From Zygnema circumcarinatum (Eukaryota; Streptophyta; Zygnematophyceae; Zygnematales; Zygnemataceae), in the NCBI GenBank assembly GCA_037447605.1, contig CM074811.1, positions 425,632 through 489,631 of the forward strand: a DNA stretch of 64,000 nucleotides. Reading direction: 5' to 3'. This document shows positions 19,412-34,699 of this stretch, piece after piece; position 1 is the stretch's first letter; the number at the start of each line of letters is the position of its first letter. Both the position numbers and the translations under genes were made by a program. The notes beneath the pieces are model-generated. The model was not told the DNA's origin. It saw nothing but the letters and a program-made list of their open reading frames with translations, and did no database searches.

Positions 19412-21306
19412 AAGATATTAGCTAGGTTTATCACCTTACCTCATATGCTTCGGAGCCCACCATGACAGTGGAGTTGACAATTTCAGCAGCTGCTACTAAT
19501 GCATGATCTGCATCGATGTCTGCTTCTACAAAGTTCTGATGGTCGATCACAACAGCATCCGTCGTCTGTACATTCCAAACGAGCAGAATCAAAAGTAACA
19601 ACAGAATTAACATATGGATCCCTCTGGATTCATTACATGTTGCATGTAATTGACAGAACAAAGGAAAGGATAAGGAATTCACTCAATGATACGCTGCAGG
19701 CAGAGAGTAAACCTTAAGTCTATATAGAAGCAGTCTTTGTTAACAAGCACCCTTCTGTTGCAGATTGGGGTGATTTATTAAAGTTCAAAATTAAAAAATA
19801 CCTCATCAATATCCACTCCGCATTCGGTTGCGAAATCTCTCATAATATCAGAAGTATCATCTTCCGTGGCCATGATGACATCGTGTCCAGAGTCAACAAA
19901 GTCAACTAAACTGGCAACATCCAAAGAAGTGGGCATGTTGCCAACTGAGCGTTTTCCTCCCCCAAGAAGCTCCCCCAGGTGAGATTAGGTCTATGGTCTA
20001 GCATTAGGGTTTATTCAGAGCAGAAGCAGTGGGTGAACACTTGACATCTCGTAAAGCCAACAATTGAAAAAAGGAAAACAGGCGTACACCTGCATCCTTA
20101 AACCTTATGCACGCAAACTGCAACTCAGTGAAGAAACTCAAAAACGCTGTCATACTTGCCGGGATAAAGCAGATTGCAGTAGCTAGGAGGCAAGCATAGA
20201 GAAAAACTAAGTGAAAAAGTGTTCAAGCTGCGACAAGATCTGGCTTTCCCCCCTCTCTCTACCTCTCTTCTCTCCTCTCTCCTCTCACTCGTCTCACCCT
20301 CTCGCTCTCGCCTTTTCGCCCCCCTCCCCCTCCCCTTTCCTCTCTCTTCCTCTCTCTCTCTCTCTCCCTATCTCGCTCCCTCCCCCTCTGTGTGTGTTTA
20401 AACACAAGGTTTAGCGGGCATACGTCCGGCAGCTGGTGAGAACAGAACCGCTCCATCATAGAGATACTTTCCATACTTTTGCAGAATGACACTCTTGTCA
20501 GTGGATTTCCGAAAGTCAAGAGAATATCCCCTGTCTGGAAAAACAAATAGAGAAAGAAGGCGCACAGAGCTGCTTAGGCATTTTCAAACAATCGAACCTC
20601 CACTTACTACAAACTTGATGACCTGCTTGAAGCCACGAGAAACAATGAAGGAGGAAGTAGATATTGGATGAATTGTATAGTTTTGATCTGTATGTTCAGT
20701 TTGGGAGATGAGACTTATAATGTGACTTATAAGAGAGTGTAATTTATGGACGGTTGGCGGGGCGGGGAGGGGTTGGAATTTCAAGACTCAGATCCAATTC
20801 TCCAGCTCCGTTTTACAACAGGGACGCAGTGAAGGATAAATAACCAGAAACATAACATCCACTAGCCACCCGATAAGTGCAAGGTTTATATAAAAAGGGC
20901 GAAGACGGGTGGGATCGAAAGGGAGGGATAAGGGAGGGTAAGGAGGGAGAGACGGAGGGCGAGACAGGAGGATGAACACCGAGAGGGAGAGAGAGGGGAG
21001 GGAGGAGTCTTTGGGACAGGGCCACCGAGGAAGGATCGACGAGAGGCAGGGGAAAGGAGTGAGAGAGAAAGAAAAGGAGAAATGGAGAGGAAAAAGAGAG
21101 AGGAGAGAGAGAGAGAGATAAGGGGCTTGCATTATACCTTTGAGAGAGGCGAAGAAGAGGGAGTGTGAGGCCTTGACGCTGAAGTCGTCCAGCACCACCA
21201 GCAGCTTCCTGCTCGCCGGCTGCTCCTCCGAGAACGCGCGGCACACCAGCGGCAGCGCCAGCAGCAGCAATGCAGCCACCGCGTGGCGAAATCCGGGGAA
21301 TGCCAT
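16123..21306 (-). CDS. OST48: Dolichyl-diphosphooligosaccharide-protein glycosyltransferase 48 kDa subunit
   Basis: A subunit of the ER oligosaccharyltransferase complex, which transfers the N-glycan to nascent proteins (yeast Wbp1, Arabidopsis DGL1). My model has 12 minus-strand exons: 21306-21138, 20534-20424, 19956-19802, 19565-19440, 19277-19227, 18979-18810, 18326-18218, 17843-17772 (or 17775), 17553-17428, 17060-16956, 16413-16330, 16170-16123. Phases close at about 441 aa, the normal length. Residues 1-24 form a signal peptide ([14 protein letters not shown]). Family blocks include [47 protein letters not shown], and [12 protein letters not shown] before one C-terminal membrane helix ([18 protein letters not shown]). 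The acceptor of exon 3 was chosen by phase. It shares a 422-bp divergent upstream region with the DUF2358 gene. Confidence 0.92.
16570..16946. repeat. GGTGGATCTTA minisatellite in OST48 intron 10
   Basis: About thirty imperfect copies of an 11-12 bp unit (GGTGGATCTTA, with variants such as GGTGGATCCTTA, GGTGGATATTA and GGTGGATCTCA) run from about 16570 to 16946. The array ends just before the donor of the exon ending at 16956 and lies wholly within the intron 16414-16955. Confidence 0.93.
17095..17425. repeat. Purine-rich tracts in OST48 intron 9
   Basis: G homopolymer and GGGAGAGA tracts (17098-17160, 17262-17310, 17385-17412) lie between the exons ending at 17428 and starting at 17060. They read as CT on the sense strand. 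Confidence 0.75.
18005..18090. repeat. CTTAGT-rich short repeats in OST48 intron 7
   Basis: Iterated CTTAGT/CTTAGTTTTAG words lie in the intron between the exons at 18326-18218 and 17843-17772. There is no coding signal. Confidence 0.5.
18480..18800. repeat. GA-rich low-complexity tract in OST48 intron 6
   Basis: GGGAGAGG/GAGGGAGG sequence ends in a pure GA run at about 18762-18798, directly against the donor of the exon ending at 18810. It is CT on the sense strand. The long open frames here are compositional. Confidence 0.8.
19355..19409. repeat. GA microsatellite in OST48 intron 4
   Basis: A GA run between the exons at 19565-19440 and 19277-19227. It is CT on the sense strand. Confidence 0.85.
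20930..21120. repeat. Purine-rich tract in OST48 intron 1
   Basis: GGGAGGGA/GAGAGA sequence lies next to the donor of exon 1, which ends at 21138. It is CT-rich on the sense strand. Confidence 0.7.
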
Positions 21307-21728
21307 CGCTCCTAACCCTAAAATGCGGCCCAGAGGAAGGAGGGAGGGAGGGAGGGAGGGAGGGAGGGAGGGAGGGAGAGCAATGGCGAGGGAGGGAGAG
21401 AGCGGAAGGAGACACGGGAAGCAGTGAATTGAACCCTAGAAAACGCTTTTTATGTGCAAATCCAGTTAGACGGTAAATAATTTTGAACTCCAACAAACTT
21501 TCTCACCCATAAAACATCGCAACGAAACTGCGTTGTGACATGTGCGGATTTACTGGAAACGGAACTTTAAACAGAATGTACGAATTTACTGAATTTCGCA
21601 CGGCGTGGTTGAGAAAGCTACCAGGGAAGGAAAGGGAGGAAGGACCGTTTGCGACACGTGGCAGCACGGGAGAGCTCGAGGGAGGGAGGGAGAGAGGGAA
21701 GCAGGAGAGAACGGGGAGCGCGGCAGCC
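21307..21728. promoter_or_regulatory. Divergent promoter region between OST48 and the DUF2358 gene
   Basis: Only 422 bp separate the two start codons, which face away from each other. The region has CCTAACCCTAAA (telobox-like) within about 20 bp of the OST48 ATG, a (GGGA)n run at about 21336-21378, and AACCCTAGAAAA near 21428. Shared bidirectional use is inferred from spacing. Confidence 0.5.
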
Positions 21729-22284
21729 ATGGCTTCGGCCCTCCATGGCGGGCCTGCAGCTCTGCTTGGGAGGCCGTCTTTGGAAGATGCACGTGGTAGA
21801 AGTTTTAGGGTTTGTTCGTGGAGCTCCTCGGCATCCTTCCTCCATGGGGGAGCTTGGGGGAGGTCCATGGACGTAGGAGTAAGAGGGAGAGAGAGGGGGC
21901 GAGAGGAAGAAAATAGGTTCTGTGGAGGTCGAGTTGTGGCCATGGCGGAGGTGAAGGAGAAGACACCCCCAAGCGCAGATGCGAGCCCTTTGGTGAAGCT
22001 TGCGTGGTACGGCTCTGAGGCGTTTGGGAAGGGGGTGGCTCTATTTAGAGGGAGAGACGAGAGAGAGGAAGTGGGAGAGGAGGAGGGAGAGACCTTCGGT
22101 GATTCCATTTCGAGGGAGACGGCCATGGCTGCGCTGAGGAAGGACTACGATCGAAGCTACTTCGTGACTGGTAGAAACTTTGAAAACCCTCAAGTGGGGG
22201 GACTTTTCTGGAATCTACAAATCATTGATTTGTTGAGAGTCATAAAGCGTCACAAGTCGTACTGATGTTTCTATGTTTTGAGAA

Positions 22285-22328
<44 letters not shown>

Positions 22329-23639
22329 CGTGTTGGGATGCGCATGTGGATCTTACGTCATTTGTTGCATCTGACAAGTCGTTGATGACAGATGGTCCAG
22401 ATGGTCTGTATTCCAAAACTCACAATTTGTACTTGTTTACTTTCGACTTCCTTTGAGGGGAATTTAGGAATTATGTCAATGGGGATATATGAGGAAGACT
22501 GTGAATTTGCGGATCCCTTCGTGAGCTTTCGAGGGAAGAAACGATTCAAACAGAACGTCAGCAACTTGGGGTCCTTCATGGAAGATGTGAACCTTAAAAT
22601 TCTTGACTGGCAGGAATCGGAGGTAAGCCTCCTCTACTGTTCCTGCATTGTGCAGTATGCTGTGATGGTTACTGTCTAGTTCTGGAATGGAGAGGTGAAG
22701 GGAACTGGAGAACGAGAGGGAAGGAGGGAGGGAAGGAAGGAAGGGGAGAGAGGGAGAGAGGGAGAGAGTAAGAGAGTGAGAGGCGGGAGGGGAAAGGCGG
22801 GGAGGGGGAGGGGGGAAGGGGGGAAGGGGGTAAGGGGAAGAGAGAGACAGGGGTAAAGCAGTTTGGGAGGGAAGAGGGAGCAGCAGAGAGGGAGAGGGAG
22901 AGGAACTAGAGAAAAGGTGGGAGACTGGAAGCGAGACGAATGAAAACGGACAATTGGATTTTATTGTTTCCGATGATCTTGAGAGGGCGCGATTGCAGCG
23001 TGGCATGCGGTTGAGTCCGTGATTTCACGTTTATTGTTTATTGTTTGTTTTTTCCTAAAGTTTTCACGGTGTGGCTGGCAAGAAAAATGCAGGATATGGT
23101 GAAGACAAAGTGGCGGTTTAGCTGCGTGTTAGGGCTGCCGTGGCGCCCCATCTTAGCTGGTAGGCGCTCGTACTTTTCTTTCCCTTGAGATTAATTAATT
23201 GTAACAATATAAACAATAAATGCCACTACCTACAGTTGAGATCTCCATTGTTCATCTCTGGTTGAATGATGAAGTTTGAATGTAAGAAGTTTAAACTTGT
23301 CGTGATCAACGACAGCTTCTGGTGGAACCGACCACTACTTCAGCAAAGAGACCGGGAAGATTTACAAGTGAGTACCTTTGAATCCTGCAAAATGGCTTAG
23401 TAATTTGTGCTCGTCCTTTTCTTTTTCAGTTGATTGAGAGAAGCTGAGGTGAGGCAGGGAGAGGGGGAGAGGGAAAGGGTGGGAGATGGCTGGAGAAGCG
23501 AGTGGTTCATGATGGGATGACTAGTGGTTCTCTGTTTCCTCTGTTCAGACATGTCGAAAAATGGGATATTTCTCCAGCTGATGGAGTCCGGCAGCTATTC
23601 AAGCCGAATCCAAAGCTAAGAAAAGGAAAATCCGGCTAA
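21729..23639 (+). CDS. Plastid-type NTF2-like protein, DUF2358 family
   Basis: My model has five exons: 21729-22170, 22468-22622, 23093-23159, 23316-23367, 23549-23639. Phases close at 268 aa. The first ~70 residues are rich in Ser, Arg and small residues (MASALHGG... RSFRVCSWSSSASF), as in a chloroplast transit peptide. The conserved part begins near residue 137 with ALRKDYDRSYFVTG, then IYEEDCEFADPFVSFRG, KRFKQNVSNLGSFMEDV and KTKWRFSCVLGLPWRPILA, ending KHVEKWDISPADGVRQLFKP. These blocks match the plant/cyanobacterial DUF2358 (NTF2-like fold) proteins as I remember them; their biochemical role is not established. Another in-frame ATG lies upstream at 21540. I chose 21729 because it begins a plausible transit peptide. 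The short exons 3 and 4 rest on phase and conservation. Confidence 0.85.
22286..22327. repeat. GA microsatellite in DUF2358 gene intron 1
   Basis: A pure GA run in the intron 22171-22467. Purines are on the sense strand, opposite to most introns here. Confidence 0.85.
22690..22925. repeat. Purine-rich tract in DUF2358 gene intron 2
   Basis: GGGAGG/GGGGAAGGGG low-complexity sequence between exons 2 and 3, with GA on the sense strand. Confidence 0.75.
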
Positions 23640-23966
23640 GTACCGTGCGTACAGATAGGCGCTAAGTTATCGCCTCTGTTACATAGGATGAGTTTTTGAC
23701 ACTGCTGAACCACCCTTGTACCATTTTCCTTTGTATAAAAGAGTGCTGTACCATTGTTTGTGAAAAGTCTTTCGAGGCAGCGATTAGGAGTGATGGAGTC
23801 TCAACTTTTTTTCCCAAAGCATTCATCGACCAAATGAATACTTACTCATACTCCACAGCCACAAGTTTGTAAGAAACGAAACAATGGAGTATTTCCGATA
23901 TTTGACTACGTGCAATAATATGTATGCAATGGTTCAAGGTACTCTGCATCTAACACAACTATACCT
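23640..23966. other. Convergent intergenic spacer
   Basis: The spacer lies between the stop codons of the DUF2358 gene (+) and the O-methyltransferase gene (-). I see only AT-rich presumed 3' flanks. Confidence 0.6.
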
Positions 23967-25596
23967 TTATACAGCCCTCACCTTCGCTTCCAGAATGCTA
24001 ACGTAAGTCCTTATTGTGTGCACCTGAACTCTGACAAAGCCCGCGCCATGAAACAGTTCATCCCATTCCTGTAATGTCCTCTCACGGCCCGAAACCATCG
24101 CCATCATATTCAAGTCCATGCCCACCTTGAAGAGGTTCAAGGGGTCGGAGGGACCCTCCAGCACAACGTCAATGATGAGAAGTTTGGAGTTAGGGTTCCC
24201 TCCATTCTCCATTGCCTCCTTCACTCTGCGGAGTATGGCAGTGCATTCAGCATCGGTCCAGTCGTGGAGAATGTGCTTCATCACGTAGACATCTCTCCCT
24301 GAAGGCTCCACCTTTGCGAAAAAGTCGCCTGTTTTACACACACAACCAAGGCATTACTATCTTTTGAGAGGAACAAAGGAATTACAGACCATGTATGTGT
24401 GTGTAGCTGCTGCGTGCATACATCAAAATTTAAAGTGAAGTCCAAGTTCTGGGGACAGAACCTGCTTGGAACTTCATGCCGGCTTTCTCGGCCTCCAGGG
24501 GATCGATTCTTTCAACGACCTCCGGTCGATCAAAGACGACGACTTTGTTTTTTAGAGAAGGGTATTGCTTGATAAGCGTGTCCATGAAGCCACCCGCTCC
24601 GCCTCCAACATCGACAATAGACCTGCAGTGAAGAAACTTCACTTCACTTCACTTCTCTCTTTAAACTTCAATGAAGGAGTGAGGACGATAGGAAGAAGTG
24701 GGGAAGTGGGAAACGAGGGAGGGCGAAGTGACAAGTGGAGCAGGAGAGGAAACGCAAAAACGAAACGCAGGGCATGAGGGGAACGAAAAGCAGAGAAAGG
24801 GAAAAGCACGGAAAGCAAAGCCAGTAGAGACATAGCGGGAGAGGGATTGAGGGTGAAAAAGGCACGCAGATGAGTGGACGAGTGCGAGAGAGAGGAAGAG
24901 GATGCGAGCGAACGAGCGAAATAGACAGCAGAAGGGAAATATTATGTCCTCGCAAAAGCTCACTCCATAGGAAGAAGAAGCCCACTAAAAAACGCACTAT
25001 ACGAAAGATTAAAAAACGGAGGCGAAGGAAGGAGGCAGTTGTCCCACCCTACGGCGGACCAATTGTAGTCGTGGACGAGCCCCTCTATTTGCAATTGCGT
25101 GAAGGCACGAAATCCGCCCTGAGAGCGGTTGCCGAACTCCGGATTCTCCCCATAGTACTGCCAAATGGGAATGTGGGAGCCGATCTCAAAGCCGCAGCCG
25201 CCAGTGCGGACGGCTTCCTCCAGATGGGACCATCCTGGGAGAAGAGCAGGGAGGGAGGGAGGGAGGGAGGGAGGGAGGGAGGGAGGGAGGGAGGGAGGAA
25301 GGGAGGGAAAGAGGAGAAAAGTGGGTAGTGGGAGATGAGGGGATGTGACGTTGAGTGGTGGAGAGGAAGAGGATGGAGGGAAGGTGGGGACGTGGGGAGG
25401 TGAAGGGTTGGATGGGGAGCCAAAGAGGGGAAGAGAGGGGAGGTAGAAAGAGAGTGAGAGCGAATAAGCGAGGTAACAAGCTCCCCAACTTATGTACACA
25501 AACGAGAGAGGGGAAGGCGAGGGCGACAGTGGACGAGAGAGAGACACAGACAGAGGAGATTACGAGAGACGGAGATAGGGAGGGAGAGTAAGCGAA

Positions 25597-25631
<35 letters not shown>

Positions 25632-26498
25632 TCACAGGCCCAGCGCTCACCGATACGGTGGTCCCTCCGGTCGTTGTACATGAGGACGGCGGGCGCGAGC
25701 GAGGTCGGTCCGCTGCAGAGCAGAGCGGAGGCGCGCGTGAGCCCAAAGCGACCGCTCTCATCGCAGGACAGGTCGCCGCTCGCCGCCAAGAAACGCAAGA
25801 GGCGGGAGAGGTGGTCCACATTCACAGGACCCTCGATCTTCTGCAAAGGCGAGGGCGAAAGAGGAGAGAGAGAGAGACGGAGGAGACAACCAGAGACGGA
25901 GATTTGGAGGGAGAGAAAGGGAAAGAGTGTGTGAGAGAGAGAAAAGGCGAAAACAAAACAAATCACAAACCACAATGCCAAGAATACAAACTATGGGTAT
26001 GCATCGTCCATTAATGGGAGGCATCTCTACTCCTTTCCCGCTTTCTCTTTCTCACACGCACTTTCCCGCTACGTCTCTTCAAAGCTGTCTCTCTCCCCCT
26101 CGCTGTGGCATTCCCCTTGCTATCTTCCAGTTTTTCCCACCTCCCTCCCCTCCAATCGCTCCTCTCCCTCTCACCTCTCGTCCTCTCTTTTCACCGCTCC
26201 CCCCTCTCCCACTTCTCCTTTACTTGCACCTTTCCATATTAAACTCAGCGATTCCAAGCGCCTCCCTCACCTCCACAATGCCATGCACATCCTTCGCGCC
26301 GTCCGCCAAGATATCGGGGATGTTCAATCGGACGGCCACAAAGAGGCAGTCAGAGACCCAGAATGCGCAAAAGCGGCGCAGGATCTGCATTTCTGGCGGG
26401 AGGCACGAGACGAGCAGCTTGTGGAGGCCCTCCCAGAGGCTCATGAAGGGCCGGAAGACGGCCCGGGGGGGGAGGTTGCCGAAACCGACGGCTGCCAT
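23967..26498 (-). CDS. COMT: COMT/ASMT-type SAM-dependent O-methyltransferase
   Basis: A plant-type class II small-molecule O-methyltransferase that moves a methyl group from SAM to a phenolic or indole hydroxyl. The true substrate cannot be read from sequence. My model has five minus-strand exons: 26498-26271, 25840-25651, 25234-25060, 24622-24462, 24328-23967. Phases close at 371 aa, typical for the family. The dimerisation domain (residues 1-110) includes CFAFWVSDCLFVAV-like and VDHLSRLLRFLAA segments. SAM motif I VDVGGGAGGF is at about 201-210, FDRPEVV follows, and the catalytic His is about 273 in HILHDWTDAE. The C-terminal block is LLIIDVVLEGPSDP. The donor of exon 1 was chosen so that exon 2 continues the family pattern in phase. 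Lignin-pathway COMT is one option and acetylserotonin-type another. Confidence 0.88.
25246..25320. repeat. (GGGA)n repeat in O-methyltransferase intron 2
   Basis: GGGA units with minor variation lie in the intron between the exons at 25840-25651 and 25234-25060. They sit against the acceptor of the downstream exon and form its pyrimidine tract (CCCT on the sense strand). Confidence 0.9.
25596..25630. repeat. GA microsatellite in O-methyltransferase intron 2
   Basis: A pure GA run about 20 bp from the donor of exon 2. CT on the sense strand. Confidence 0.85.
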
Positions 26499-27174
26499 TG
26501 TTGCCTGCGCGGGCGTGGAGGGGCGGAGAAGAGAGAAGGGAGAAGGAGGAGAGAAGGGAGAGGGAGGTGGAGAAGGTGAGGGAGGAGAGAGGCGAGGGAG
26601 GAGAGGGAGGAGAGAAGGGAGAGGGAGGAGTGGGAGGAGAGAGGAGAGAAGGGAGAGGGAGAGGGAGGGGCGGGCGACTCAGGGCGGGCAAAAACGAGGA
26701 CACGAGGTGTCATCTTGTGCGGTGACGCACGGACACCGTCAATTGATGTCCTTCCGTTAATTGTTTGGCCATTTTCTTTGTCTCACTGCGAGAAATCGTC
26801 AAGAATAATAATCCCTTTATCAAGAATTTCTCGTAAAGTTTTAATCAGAACAAGTACTTCGTATGCTGGTCGATTATATGAATTAGTTGTACTCGTTTTA
26901 AAAACAAATCATAAATTTGACTAGCATTTTTTTCTGAAATGATTGACCCGGCGGTGGCACGAGCGAGACCGACATTCTGGTCGTAATGGCACATAGGAGG
27001 ATAGAAACGCTACGACATCCTAAATCGATCAATGAGATATCGCCACGTGCTGATTGTCGTTCTAGATGAGTACAGCCTGGCGTTCACACCTGTCGTACGT
27101 GGGAGCGGTGTTGCAGGGTTCGGTGACGACCAGGGGAGCACCCCATTGGCTGGCGCGCCGTACGAATCGTAATT

Positions 27175-27746
27175 CCGTAAAACCGTACAGGTTGAAAAAA
27201 TGAAATTAAAGATTTTGGCTTCTCAAAAAAAGAAACAATGAATTCTCAATGTTATTGAATAGGATTGGACGTTGAACACTCGAGGTCGAAACTTTTTTAT
27301 TTAAGAAAGCGAAAACTTTAGTTTTAAGGAAAAAAGTTCAAAGACAATGTGTTCTCTCGCAAGTGTGGATTCCACTTTTTGCCACGTTGGTTCCTTGCGA
27401 TTCGAGGGATCCGATTACAGTACAGTAACAGTTAAACCGAGCGCCAGTTGTTTGCCGTACGATTCTCCAGGAGAACAGACAACAACTTCTGTACGAACCT
27501 CCGGGTCCACGCGCTTTACGATCCGCTGAAATCTCATTGTTGATCGGTGGACCCAGGGAAAACTCAAATTGAAACCAGCGACAACTAATTGTTCAATGTC
27601 CAATCGGTTCTCTATAAAAATTGTATTGAGAAAAAAAATTATGAACTAAATTTCTCATTTCAGAAACTGTTTTTGAAAGGTTTTCTTTTTTTAGAGAAGC
27701 CAAAAAAAATTGAGCTTTTTTTTTGTCAACCTGTACGGTTTTACGG
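27175..27746. mobile_element. Inverted-repeat (MITE-like) element upstream of the carboxypeptidase gene
   Basis: The left end CCGTAAAACCGTACAGGTTG is mirrored as an inverted repeat at 27727-27746. The arms stay similar for about 120 bp inward: GGCTTCTC on both sides, then ATTGGAC(G/A)TTGAACA. The 572-bp unit has no coding capacity. I could not define a target-site duplication, so the superfamily is unknown. Confidence 0.65.
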
Positions 27747-27802
27747 TAAGGGAAATTTTCAGATTGAATTCTGCAACACGAGGAGCTTCAACAGGCTCCT
27801 TT

Positions 27803-27856
27803 GAAGTTTGGCTTTGACGTTTGGCTTTGACGTTTGGCTTTGACGTTTGGCTTTTG
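27803..27856. repeat. 13-bp tandem repeat GTTTGGCTTTGAC
   Basis: Three to four head-to-tail copies lie about 150 bp upstream of the carboxypeptidase start codon. Confidence 0.85.
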
Positions 27857-27998
27857 AAGTGCTTCCAATTTTTTGGCAGGAGCAGGAATGGACCTGTAAA
27901 ACAGACGGAGCCGCGAGCAAGAGCGGGTGGCTGTGAAGGCGTCTGGAGGGAGCAGCTTGGATCGGAGCCAGAGGGCAGGAAGGCAGTCTTGCAGATCC

Positions 27999-32142
<4,144 letters not shown>

Positions 32143-32849
32143 GAGCATGGAGGTGGTGGCTCATGGGAGAGGAGGAGGAGCTTCACATAGCGTCTGCTCA
32201 TGGGGGCTCCTTCTTGAGAGGAGGAACAAAGCGGATTTCGGTATGGAAATGTATTGAAAGGCCAATTTTGGAACTATGTTGCAGAGGTTTGGCACAGTGA
32301 TATGGCACTCCATATATTTGATCATTTTGAAGACCGCCATCGTGAGACCAATGCTGTTTTCCCTTCTCTTTTGAGTGCCAAATCCTTCGCTGGAGATAGA
32401 GCCGATCCTATCAGTTAAGCCTCAGCTCGCTCTAAAGAACATAGAGTGCGAAGCGGCTCTGTGATTCGATTGGCTTTTGAGGAGGGGATAGAAATCTGCG
32501 TTTAATAGTATTATAATTGGGGATGTTGGAAAGATATGATCCCATGTCTGTACAGCCAAGCAGATGCACTACGGATAGTGAATGAAAATAGCATTGAATT
32601 CACCATGGCGAAGCCATTTGCAGATAGGTTGTTTTTAAGGTGGATAGTGCAATGTTAGACTGCTTTTTTTTTGAAGATATGTATAAACTCTTGCTCTTGC
32701 TACCATTTAATATAGAGGAGTGACAAGGGGGGGAGGGTGGGAGGGGGGGAGGCATTACTCAACAAATAAACGCAACTCAAGTTGAAACCCTAAAAATTAC
32801 GTCCGCCCGGCCACACGATGTATTGTACTTGCATACAGTAATCCGTATA
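32143..32849. other. 3' flank of the carboxypeptidase gene
   Basis: Presumed 3' UTR and spacer with a G-rich patch near 32727-32752. There is no reading frame of interest before the transposon nest. Confidence 0.55.
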
Positions 32850-34220
32850 CAGAGCACCCCTAATATTTTCCACCCTGTACAGTGCGTCCCAAAGAAATTC
32901 GCCCTGATTTTGCCGAAACCACTTTTTGTACGGTAAGTCTGTGTTAATGTATTAGGGTTGTTAATCTAACCTGACCTATTTTACAATACAAAATCTGTTG
33001 AACAAAACGAATTTCAAACATGGGTCACGCTATTCCGCTGTACGGTAAATACGATAGGAAAATTCTATTCTCACACCATTTTTGTCTACACACAGACCTT
33101 TTTTCACTGGGCAGATTTTAAAATAGACAAAAAAGGAACACACCTTTTCACACCTTTTTTTTTGTCACCTCTTTTTTTTTTCATCTTCTTTTTCACACCT
33201 TTTTGGAATCGATATCGACCTCGGGGTCGGGCAGATTTTACCCCTTCTTGTTTTATTAAGATAAAAAAATATCGGCCTGCACGAATCCGCTCGGAGCGTA
33301 AGATCCGCCGGCCACGAGATCGTTCGTGGGTGGCCGTCCTCTACACGTGTCAAGAATCTCCGCCGTCGATTCTCGAACAGATCGCCCCACGGCAGGTTAC
33401 CGTTCGATCAGCATCCGGGCTCGGTCCCAGCGAATGGCACACGCCCACGTGTCCCAACAAGATGGCTCAAAGGTTCGTACAAAATTAGTACGGGGATAGC
33501 GAGGAGAGTCGACATCCCGTACATTGAGAATTTGAACCAATCACCATCTGCCGCGTGCTCCTTTTATGACGTTTCAAACTGTGATTGGTACAGATTTCAA
33601 CTTTCCTCGAAGCTGCGGGCGTACGACGTTTGTACAGACCATTCAGCCGGCTTGGGCGTTTGTCATTCGCTGGGACCGAGCTCGGATCGGTGCTGATCGA
33701 ACGGTGACCTGCCGTGGTGCGATCTGTTTGAGAATGGACGGTGACACGTGTAAAGGACGGCCACCCACGAACGATCTCGTGGCGGACGGATCTTCCGCGC
33801 CGAGCGGATTCGGGCAGGCCGATATTTTTTCCACTGTAATTAAAAGATAAGGTCCGTGTTACCAATAGGCGAGCGGTATTATGTTGTATTATTTCCCCCG
33901 TCACTCATTATGTTGGAGTTCATGTCTGTTCGTATGTATCGTATCGTATCGTGATTTATATACACGAGCTCCTATTGGTGCCGTACGTATATCGTACGAC
34001 TCAGAGATTTATTCGTATTTACCGTACAGCGTAAAAGCGTGACCCATGTTTTAAATCCGTTTCGATTAACAGATTTTGTATTGGAGAATAGGTCAGGTTA
34101 GGTTAACACCCCTAATACGTTAACATTGAGTTACCGTACAAAAAGGTGGTTTCGGCAAAATCGGGGCAAATTTCTTGGGGACGCACTGTACAAGGTGGAA
34201 AATATTATTGGGGTCCACTG
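32850..34220. mobile_element. TA-flanked long inverted-repeat DNA element (Tc1/mariner- or pogo-like termini)
   Basis: The left terminus CAGAGCACCCCTAATATTTT and the inverted right terminus CAGTGGACCCCAATAATATT are both flanked by TA (32848-32849 and 34221-34222). The arms stay similar over several hundred bases: shared blocks ATTTTGCCGAAACCAC, CCTAACCTGACCTATT, CATGGGTCACGCT, CTGTACGGTAAATACGA, and near the centre ACGATCTCGTGGCGG-like sequence at both sides. No transposase frame is left, so it is probably a non-autonomous foldback copy. TA duplication and CAGNGNACCCC ends fit Tc1/mariner-pogo elements; that assignment is inference. Confidence 0.7.
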
Positions 34221-34699
34221 TATCGGCATGGGGGACCGGCAGCAGGGCTGTCCAATGGCAGACTGCCACGTGGCAACCTCTGACCCAACCTGGTCAGGTG
34301 AGGACAACTTTTCCGTAGGCTCGCCGCATCTCGCGGGCCACGCCGCGATGCGCGGCGCCGTACGTCGGTGCACGGTCGAATCCTGCGCGCGAGGCGCGGG
34401 GTCCGATTGTCTACAAGATCTCTCCTCCCGAAAGATCCAAGGGGGGGGGATGATTAGCCAGAAAAAAAAGTACAATTTTTCCCAAAAGGGGGCGCCGATA
34501 TCCAAAAAGTGGGGCTGCTGTATCATTTTCCATAGAATTTTCCATACGATAAACATCTCTAAATCGTACGGTATAAGTACGGCACCAATACAGGGGGTCC
34601 TCGTCATATTTTCCACCTGGTTTCGGCAAATACCGGGCGAAAACATTGTTTTTGGGAAATAGAAGGTCCGTGTTACCAATAGGCGAGCGGAATTATGTT

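Larger units (their letters stand above)
26499..27998. other. Divergent intergenic region between the O-methyltransferase and carboxypeptidase genes
   Basis: It holds a GGGAGAGG-rich tract (26500-26690) upstream of the O-methyltransferase start, an inverted-repeat element (27175-27746), and a short tandem repeat (27803-27856). No gene is evident. Confidence 0.6.

Noticed and set aside
34131-34679. 182-codon frame in the DNA-element region as a possible transposase
   Set aside because: I see no DDE/D motif or helix-turn-helix, and the opposite strand is equally open; it is probably accidental.
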